From: Streptomyces atratus
GTDB lineage: Bacteria > Actinomycetota > Actinomycetes > Streptomycetales > Streptomycetaceae
Direction: 5' to 3'
NCBI RefSeq assembly: GCF_900119365.1
Contig: NZ_FPJO01000036.1
Span: forward strand, 1-58,573
DNA length: 58,573 nt
Below the pieces are notes generated by a model, which was given only the letters and a program-made list of their open reading frames with translations, had not been told where the DNA came from and did no database searches. The stretch's first letter is position 1. Every line of letters begins with the position of its first letter. The position numbers and the translations under genes were made by a program. Shown one piece after another: positions 52,837 through 58,573 of this stretch.

Positions 52837-53124
52837 TCATCGCGGGAGGGGGCGGCCGAGGATCGCGGCAACCTCCGCCCGTTCATCCCTGGTCAACTCG
52901 ATCTCGTCGCCGGCCCAGGTGCCGGTGCCAGCATTCTCCTCGGCCTCCGCGCGGGCCTCCTCGAACGGCTTGAAGATCCTCCTGACGCGGTCCTGCTGGT
53001 CCATCTGGGCCTGTGCGGCGATCGTGAGGAACGTGGAGACATCGAGCCCGGCGTCTGCGGCGTGCTCTCTGATCCGGTTGCGGACCTCGGACGGCATGCT
53101 GATCGAAAAGCGCTCGGTAGCCAT
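52837..53124 (-). CDS. Antitoxin-like ribbon-helix-helix protein
   Basis: A 95-residue protein beginning MATERFSISMPSEVRNRIRE, a ribbon-helix-helix strand and helix as in CopG/VapB antitoxins, then AADAGLDVSTFLTIAAQAQM. The C-terminal half is acidic, suited to neutralise the PIN protein encoded just downstream. The ATG at 53124 is preferred; the open frame upstream lies in the helicase promoter gap. Confidence 0.75.
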   Translation of the reverse strand: MATERFSISMPSEVRNRIREHAADAGLDVSTFLTIAAQAQMDQQDRVRRIFKPFEEARAEAEENAGTGTWAGDEIELTRDERAEVAAILGRPLPR

Positions 53125-53232
53125 ACGACCACGATGACACCGAGTGTTACGGGGTGCCGCGGGCTCGGTGCATGGTGGCCGGCTTCCGGCGCGGCCCACC
53201 CGCTGTCAGCCCCGCCCGGTACCGTCGCACCC

Positions 53233-55560
53233 ATGTCCACCACGTCCGCCACGCACCCCAAGCCGAACATGGCCGTCCTCGAAGGGGTCCTGGAGAGGAT
53301 CACGTACGCCAACGAGGAGAACGGGTACACGGTCGCGCGCGTCGACACCGGTCGCGGTGCGGGCGATCTGCTGACCGTGGTCGGTTCGCTGCTCGGTGCG
53401 CAGCCCGGTGAGTCGCTGCGGATGGAAGGGCGCTGGAGCTCGCACTCGCAGTACGGCAAGCAGTTCACCGTCGAGAACTACACGACGATCCTGCCCGCCA
53501 CCATTCAAGGCATCCGCCGCTACCTCGGCTCCGGGCTGATCAAGGGCATCGGCCCCGTGATGGCCGACCGGATCACCACCCACTTCGGCGTCGACACCCT
53601 CGACATCATCGAGAACGAACCGAAGCGGCTCGTCGAGGTCCCCGGCCTCGGCCCCAAGCGGACGAAGATGATCGCGGCCGCCTGGGAGGAGCAGAAGGCG
53701 ATCAAGGAGGTGATGGTCTTCCTCCAGGGCGTCGGCGTCTCCACCTCCATCGCCGTCCGTATCTACAAGAAGTACGAGGACGCCTCGATCTCCGTCGTGA
53801 AGAACCAGCCCTACCGGCTGGCCGCCGACGTCTGGGGCATCGGCTTCCTCACCGCCGACAAGATCGCCCAGGCGGTGGGCATTCCGCACGACAGCCCGGA
53901 AAGGGTCAAGGCCGGGCTGCAGTACGCGCTGTCGCAGTCCACCGACCAGGGGCACTGCTTCCTCCCCGAGGAGCGGCTGATCGCGGACGGCGTGAAGCTG
54001 CTCCAGGTCGACACGGGGCTCGTCATCGAGTGCCTCGCCGAACTGGCCGAGGACCCGGAGGGGGTCGTACGGGAGAAGGTGCCCTCGCCCGAGGGCGGCG
54101 AGCTCGTCACCGCCATCTACCTGGTGCCCTTCCACCGCGCCGAGGTCGCCCTCGCCGCCCAGGTGCAGCGGCTGCTGCGGACGCCCGAGGAGCGGATGCC
54201 GGCCTTCGCGGACGTGGACTGGGACAAGGCGCTGGCCTGGCTCGGCACGCGTACGGGGGCGGATCTGGCGCCCGAGCAGGAGGCGGCGGTCCGGCTCGCG
54301 CTCAGCCGGAAGGTCGCGGTGCTGACCGGTGGGCCCGGCTGCGGGAAGTCGTTCACCGTCCGGTCGATCGTGGAGCTGGCGCGGGCGAAGAAGGCCAAGG
54401 TGGTGCTGGCCGCGCCGACCGGACGGGCGGCCAAGCGGCTCTCCGAGCTGACCGGGGCCGAGGCGTCCACCGTGCACCGGCTGCTCGAACTGAAGCCGGG
54501 CGGCGACGCCGCGTACGACCGGGACCGCCCGCTGGACGCCGATCTGGTCGTCGTCGACGAGGCGTCGATGCTGGATCTGCTGCTCGCCAACAAGCTGCTG
54601 AAGGCGGTGGCACCCGGTGCCCATCTGCTGCTCGTCGGGGACGTCGACCAGCTGCCGTCGGTCGGTGCGGGGGAGGTGCTGCGCGATCTGCTCGCCGACG
54701 GCAGCCCCGTTCCCGCGGTCCGGCTCACCACGATCTTCCGCCAGGCCCAGCAGTCCGGTGTCGTCACCAACGCCCACCGGATCAACTCCGGCGTACCGCC
54801 CCTCACTCAGGGCCTCAAGGACTTCTTCCTCTTCGTGGCGGACGAGACGGAGGACGCCGGCGTGCTCGCGGTGGACGTCGCGGCCCGTCGTATTCCCGCC
54901 AAGTTCGGCCTCGACGCGCGGCGCGACGTACAGGTCCTCGCCCCGATGCACCGGGGCCCGGCCGGTGCGGGCACGCTCAACGGACTCCTCCAGCAGGCCA
55001 TCACCCCGGGCCGGCCGAACCTCCCCGAGAAGCGGTTCGGCGGCCGGGTCTTCCGGGTCGGCGACAAGGTGACCCAGATCCGCAACAACTACGACAAGGG
55101 GGAGAACGGCGTCTTCAACGGCACGGTCGGCGTCGTCACCGCCCTCGACCTGGACGAACAGAGGCTGACGGTCCTCACCGACGAGGACGAGGAGATCGGC
55201 TACGACTTCGACGAGCTGGACGAGCTGTCCCACGCGTACGCCATGACGATCCACCGCTCCCAGGGCAGCGAGTACCCGGCCGTCGTCATCCCCGTCACCA
55301 AGAGCGCCTGGATGATGCTCCAGCGGAACCTGCTGTACACCGCCGTGACCAGGGCCAAGAAGCTCGTCGTGCTGGTCGGCTCACGGCAGGCGATCGGCCA
55401 GGCGGTCCGCACGGTTTCCGCGGGCAGACGCTGTACGGCGCTGGATTACCGGCTGTCGGGGGGCTCGGGCGGAGGATCGGCGGAAAAAATGATCGATCAA
55501 ATCGGTGGGAAACATCACGCAGCCCTTCCGGAACCGGAACCGAGGGGGCAGGATGAGTAA
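53233..55560 (+). CDS. recD2: RecD2-like ATP-dependent DNA helicase
   Basis: A 775-residue SF1B helicase of the RecD2 type, 5'-3', acting alone rather than in RecBCD. The N-terminal OB-like and helix-hairpin-helix regions (SGLIKGIGPVMADRI; VPGLGPKRTKMIAAAW) span about the first 230 residues. The motor has Walker A GGPGCGKSFT (Lys372), Walker B VVVDEASMLD (Asp442/Glu443), motif III GDVDQLPSVGAG and the C-terminal AMTIHRSQGSEYPAV. ATG 53233. The C-terminal tail is low-complexity. A perfect hairpin begins two bases after the stop. Confidence 0.92.
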   Translation: MSTTSATHPKPNMAVLEGVLERITYANEENGYTVARVDTGRGAGDLLTVVGSLLGAQPGESLRMEGRWSSHSQYGKQFTVENYTTILPATIQGIRRYLGSGLIKGIGPVMADRITTHFGVDTLDIIENEPKRLVEVPGLGPKRTKMIAAAWEEQKAIKEVMVFLQGVGVSTSIAVRIYKKYEDASISVVKNQPYRLAADVWGIGFLTADKIAQAVGIPHDSPERVKAGLQYALSQSTDQGHCFLPEERLIADGVKLLQVDTGLVIECLAELAEDPEGVVREKVPSPEGGELVTAIYLVPFHRAEVALAAQVQRLLRTPEERMPAFADVDWDKALAWLGTRTGADLAPEQEAAVRLALSRKVAVLTGGPGCGKSFTVRSIVELARAKKAKVVLAAPTGRAAKRLSELTGAEASTVHRLLELKPGGDAAYDRDRPLDADLVVVDEASMLDLLLANKLLKAVAPGAHLLLVGDVDQLPSVGAGEVLRDLLADGSPVPAVRLTTIFRQAQQSGVVTNAHRINSGVPPLTQGLKDFFLFVADETEDAGVLAVDVAARRIPAKFGLDARRDVQVLAPMHRGPAGAGTLNGLLQQAITPGRPNLPEKRFGGRVFRVGDKVTQIRNNYDKGENGVFNGTVGVVTALDLDEQRLTVLTDEDEEIGYDFDELDELSHAYAMTIHRSQGSEYPAVVIPVTKSAWMMLQRNLLYTAVTRAKKLVVLVGSRQAIGQAVRTVSAGRRCTALDYRLSGGSGGGSAEKMIDQIGGKHHAALPEPEPRGQDE

Positions 55561-55561
55561 G

Positions 55562-55584
55562 CTCGCGGCACTCAGTGCCGCGAG
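55562..55584. terminator. Hairpin after recD2
   Basis: CTCGCGGCAC-TCA-GTGCCGCGAG: perfect 10-bp arms with a 3-nt loop, directly after the recD2 stop and 105 bp before the citrate synthase start. Confidence 0.65.
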
Positions 55585-55689
55585 TAGGTCCAATGGACGA
55601 CCCCGAGTGCACTCTCCTGAGCCAAATGGGGGAGGGTGGAGACAGTCAGGGAACCTCGAAGAAGAGGCACTACGTCGGTGAGGGATGAC

Positions 55690-56979
55690 GTGAGCGACAA
55701 CTCTGTAGTACTGCGGTACGGCGACGGCGAGTACACCTACCCGGTGATCGACAGCACCGTCGGCGACAAGGGCTTCGACATCGGGAAGCTCCGGGCCAAT
55801 ACCGGTCTCGTGACGCTGGACAGCGGATATGGCAACACCGCAGCCTATAAATCCGCCATCACCTACCTCGACGGTGAGCAGGGCATCCTGCGCTACCGCG
55901 GCTACCCCATCGAGCAGCTCGCCGAGCGCTCGACGTTCCTCGAAGTCGCGTACACGCTCATCAACGGCGAGCTTCCCAAGGTCGACGAGCTGTCGACCTT
56001 CAAGAACGAGATCACCCAGCACACGCTGCTGCACGAGGACGTCAAGCGCTTCTTCGACGGTTTCCCGCGCGACGCCCACCCGATGGCCATGCTGTCCTCG
56101 GTCGTCAGTGCGCTGTCCACGTTCTACCAGGACAGCCACAACCCGTTCGACGAGGAGCAGCGCCACCTCTCGACGATCCGGCTGCTCGCCAAGCTGCCGA
56201 CGATCGCGGCATACGCCTACAAGAAGTCGATCGGTCACCCCTTCGTCTACCCGCGCAACGACCTCGGGTACGTCGAGAACTTCCTGCGCATGACCTTCTC
56301 GGTCCCCGCCCAGGAGTACGACCTGGACCCGGTCGTCGTCTCCGCGCTCGACAAGCTGCTCATCCTGCACGCGGACCACGAGCAGAACTGTTCGACCTCC
56401 ACCGTGCGTCTGGTCGGCTCCTCGCAGGCGAACATGTTCGCCTCGATCTCCGCCGGCATCTCGGCGCTGTGGGGCCCGCTGCACGGTGGCGCCAACCAGT
56501 CGGTGCTGGAGATGCTCGAAGGCATCCAGGCCAACGGCGGCGATGTCGACTCCTTCATCCGCAAGGTGAAGAACAAGGAGGACGGCGTCCGGCTGATGGG
56601 CTTCGGCCACCGCGTCTACAAGTCCTTCGACCCGCGCGCCAAGATCATCAAGGCCGCCGCCCACGACGTGCTGTCCGCGCTCGGTAAGTCCGACGAGCTG
56701 CTCGACATCGCGCTGAAGCTGGAGGAGCACGCGCTCTCCGACGAGTACTTCGTCTCGCGCAACCTCTACCCGAACGTGGACTTCTACACGGGTCTGATCT
56801 ACCGGGCCATGGGCTTCCCGACCGAGATGTTCACCGTGCTCTTCGCGCTCGGCCGCCTCCCGGGCTGGATCGCCCAGTGGCACGAGATGATCAAGGAGCC
56901 GGGTTCCCGCATCGGCCGCCCGCGCCAGATCTACACCGGCGAGGTCCTGCGCGACTTCGTCCCGGTCGAGGCCCGCTGA
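55690..56979 (+). CDS. gltA: Citrate synthase
   Basis: A 429-residue type II-like citrate synthase condensing oxaloacetate and acetyl-CoA. The catalytic triad aligns with E. coli GltA: His265 (GPLHGGAN), His307 (GFGHRVYK) and Asp364 (YPNVDFYTG); HADHEQNCSTST precedes. The N-terminal small beta domain (VVLRYGDGEYTYPVID) is typical of hexameric bacterial enzymes. GTG 55690 follows GAGGGATGAC. It is monocistronic between two hairpins. Confidence 0.95.
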   Translation: MSDNSVVLRYGDGEYTYPVIDSTVGDKGFDIGKLRANTGLVTLDSGYGNTAAYKSAITYLDGEQGILRYRGYPIEQLAERSTFLEVAYTLINGELPKVDELSTFKNEITQHTLLHEDVKRFFDGFPRDAHPMAMLSSVVSALSTFYQDSHNPFDEEQRHLSTIRLLAKLPTIAAYAYKKSIGHPFVYPRNDLGYVENFLRMTFSVPAQEYDLDPVVVSALDKLLILHADHEQNCSTSTVRLVGSSQANMFASISAGISALWGPLHGGANQSVLEMLEGIQANGGDVDSFIRKVKNKEDGVRLMGFGHRVYKSFDPRAKIIKAAAHDVLSALGKSDELLDIALKLEEHALSDEYFVSRNLYPNVDFYTGLIYRAMGFPTEMFTVLFALGRLPGWIAQWHEMIKEPGSRIGRPRQIYTGEVLRDFVPVEAR

Positions 56980-57028
56980 GCCCCGTAACAACCCCCGCAC
57001 GACCCCGGCCGCCGAGGCCGGTCGACTT

Positions 57029-57073
57029 CGCCCCGCGTACCGCGCTTTCGCACAGAGCGCGGTGTCCGGGGCG
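57029..57073 (+). terminator. Terminator region after citrate synthase
   Basis: CGCCCC...ACCGCGCT pairs with AGCGCGGT...GGGGCG across a 9-nt loop with internal mismatches. The remaining 56980-57476 gap has an open stretch (57076-57456) with no ribosome site or recognisable protein; I see no other feature there. Confidence 0.5.
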
Positions 57074-57476
57074 ATTTGCGTGCCCGGCGGCGTGTCCACC
57101 GTCGAGCGACAGGGAGAAGCGCCCCGCCATCGATCCCCCCACGGGCCGACAGCGAGGCGCTTCCCATGTCCCGGAGCGGATTCCCCCCACGGGATCCGGC
57201 CGGGCGTCTGTGGGAGCCGGAGCTCCTGCGTTCCTCGACTAGCTGTGAACTGCGCTCTTCACTTGTCCTGCTCGTGCGATCTGCCGGGGTACGTACGCAC
57301 GGGAGGGCCGCTCAAAGCTCCCCGGTGCACGTGCCCCGGCCAACGCTTGCCCGGAGCGTCCCCCAAGACCCTCCGACGGACATCCCCCAAGACATCCTTG
57401 GCATCGCACTCTTAGACTCACGAACCCGCCGGATGGTTACCCTGAAATCCATGTGATCTGGATCTCCTTGTGGAAA

Positions 57477-58573
57477 TTACGTGAAGGCGCGCAGCCGCAG
57501 GCTGTTCGTCACGACGAAGACTGAGGAGAACGCCATCGCCGCTCCCGCAATCATAGGGTTGAGCAGGCCAAATGCCGCAAGGGGCAAGGCGGCCACGTTA
57601 TAGCCGAACGCCCAGAACAGGTTGCCCCTGATGATGGTCAGGGTGCGCCGGGACAGCCGGATCGCGTCGGCGGCCACCTTGAGATCTCCACGAACCAGGG
57701 TGAGGTCGCTCGCCTCGATCGCGGCGTCCGTGCCGGTCCCCATCGCCAGACCGAGGTCGGCGGTGGCGAGGGCGGCGGCGTCGTTGACCCCGTCGCCGAC
57801 CATGGCGACCGAGCGGCCCTCGGCCCGCAACCGCTCGATGACGTGCGCCTTCTCCTCGGGCAGGACCTCGGCATGGACCTCGTCGATCCCCACGGCACGG
57901 GCCACGGCGTCGGCCACGGCGCGGTTGTCGCCGGTCAGCAGAACGGGATGGAGACCGAGGGCGCGGAGCCCGGCGACGGCCTCCGCGCTGGTGTCCTTGA
58001 CCGCGTCGGCGACTTCGAGCACCGCCCGTGCCTCGCCGTCCCAGGCCACCGCGATGGCCGTCCGGCCCGCGGCCTCCGCCTCGGCCTTGCGCCGGGCCAG
58101 CTCCACGGGGAGGTGGATCTCCCACTCGGCGAGCAGCTGCTCACGGCCGACGAGGACGGCGTGGCCCTCGACGATGCCCTGGACGCCGAGTCCGGCGATG
58201 TTGGCGAAGTCCTCGGGGGTGGGGAGGGTGGTGCCGGTGCGTTCGGCGGCTCCGGCGGCGACGGCCTGGGCGATGGGGTGTTCGGAGGCGTGCTCCAGGG
58301 CGCCGGCGAGGCGGAGTACGTCGGTCTCGTCGGTGTTGTCGGCGGTGTGGACGTCGAGGAGGGTCATGCGGCCGGTGGTGACGGTGCCGGTCTTGTCGAG
58401 GACGATCGTGTCGACGCGGCGGGTGGTCTCCAGGACCTCGGGGCCCTTGATCAGGATGCCGAGCTGGGCGCCGCGTCCGGTGCCGACCATGAGGGCGGTG
58501 GGGGTGGCGAGGCCCAGGGCGCAGGGGCAGGCGATGATCAGTACGGCCACGGCGGCGGTGAACGCGGCGGTCA
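57477..58573 (-). CDS. Heavy-metal P1B-type ATPase, C-terminal part
   Basis: The frame continues past the right window edge, leaving about 364 residues. Present are the membrane metal site CPCALGLATPTALM, the phosphorylation loop DKTGTVTTG, the HP locus SEHPIAQAV, the ATP-domain TGDNRAVADAVA and hinge GDGVNDAAAL, and the two last helices (FWAFGYNVAALPLAAFGLLNPMIAGAAMAFSSVFVVTNSLRL). The CPC motif with the final MAFSS residues fits copper(I) exporters such as CopA. The N-terminal metal-binding domain is out of view. Confidence 0.92.
   Translation of the reverse strand, partial: TAAFTAAVAVLIIACPCALGLATPTALMVGTGRGAQLGILIKGPEVLETTRRVDTIVLDKTGTVTTGRMTLLDVHTADNTDETDVLRLAGALEHASEHPIAQAVAAGAAERTGTTLPTPEDFANIAGLGVQGIVEGHAVLVGREQLLAEWEIHLPVELARRKAEAEAAGRTAIAVAWDGEARAVLEVADAVKDTSAEAVAGLRALGLHPVLLTGDNRAVADAVARAVGIDEVHAEVLPEEKAHVIERLRAEGRSVAMVGDGVNDAAALATADLGLAMGTGTDAAIEASDLTLVRGDLKVAADAIRLSRRTLTIIRGNLFWAFGYNVAALPLAAFGLLNPMIAGAAMAFSSVFVVTNSLRLRAFT

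Noticed and set aside
57076..57456. A 126-codon frame between citrate synthase and the P-type ATPase
   Set aside because: Basic, Ser/Arg/Pro-rich product, no ribosome site, and no recognisable motif.

Overview
The window is high-GC actinobacterial DNA, almost certainly Streptomyces. It has strong codon bias, GTG and TTG starts, overlapping stop/start junctions, and typical families (XRE/DUF397 pairs, LAL regulators, a methylcrotonyl-CoA carboxylase type operon, a fused ABC exporter). No rRNA, tRNA or CRISPR array was seen.

Layout. 0-0.4 kb: the 3' end of an IS605-type tnpB with its right-end hairpin and a probable guide-RNA end. 0.5-5.1 kb: a divergent MarR/DHA2 efflux pair, then a B3/4-domain gene and a DMT exporter opposite an XRE-cupin regulator. 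5.2-13.1 kb: a four-gene branched-chain acyl-CoA operon (mccB, biotin carboxylase subunit, HMG-CoA lyase, acyl-CoA dehydrogenase), a DUF418 membrane protein and a TetR regulator. Three copies of one palindrome tie the TetR gene to the operon. 13.3-20.4 kb: a GT2-GtrA fusion with a polytopic partner, a conserved protein, a CDF transporter, TesB and a second acyl-CoA dehydrogenase. 20.5-31 kb: an I36-type inhibitor, PucR with a divergent agmatinase-family gene and a decayed ThDP-enzyme gene, a secreted serine hydrolase, a 1251-residue ABC exporter and small secreted proteins. 31-36 kb: a Tat-exported GH3 (NagZ type), LysR with a DMT exporter, and a TIM-barrel isomerase.

36-42.7 kb is the most unusual part. 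A LAL regulator, a 61-residue RiPP-like precursor with no cysteine, and a LanM synthetase lie on one strand. The LanM dehydratase residues look intact and the cyclase zinc ligands are present, but the usual cyclase Asp and the AHG His appear replaced by Gly and Asp. This suggests a class II lanthipeptide-like system that may make dehydrated peptides without thioether rings. 43-47.3 kb is a LacI-controlled sugar or polyol operon (oxidoreductase, DUF993 aldolase-like protein, isomerase).

47.3-53.2 kb is an accessory patch: a Septu-like ATPase/HNH pair, an XRE/DUF397 pair with two divergent small genes, a HEPN-like remnant and a PIN toxin-antitoxin pair. 53.2-58.6 kb returns to housekeeping genes: RecD2-like helicase, citrate synthase and a truncated heavy-metal P-type ATPase. 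All functions are inferred from reading translations; no database search was run.
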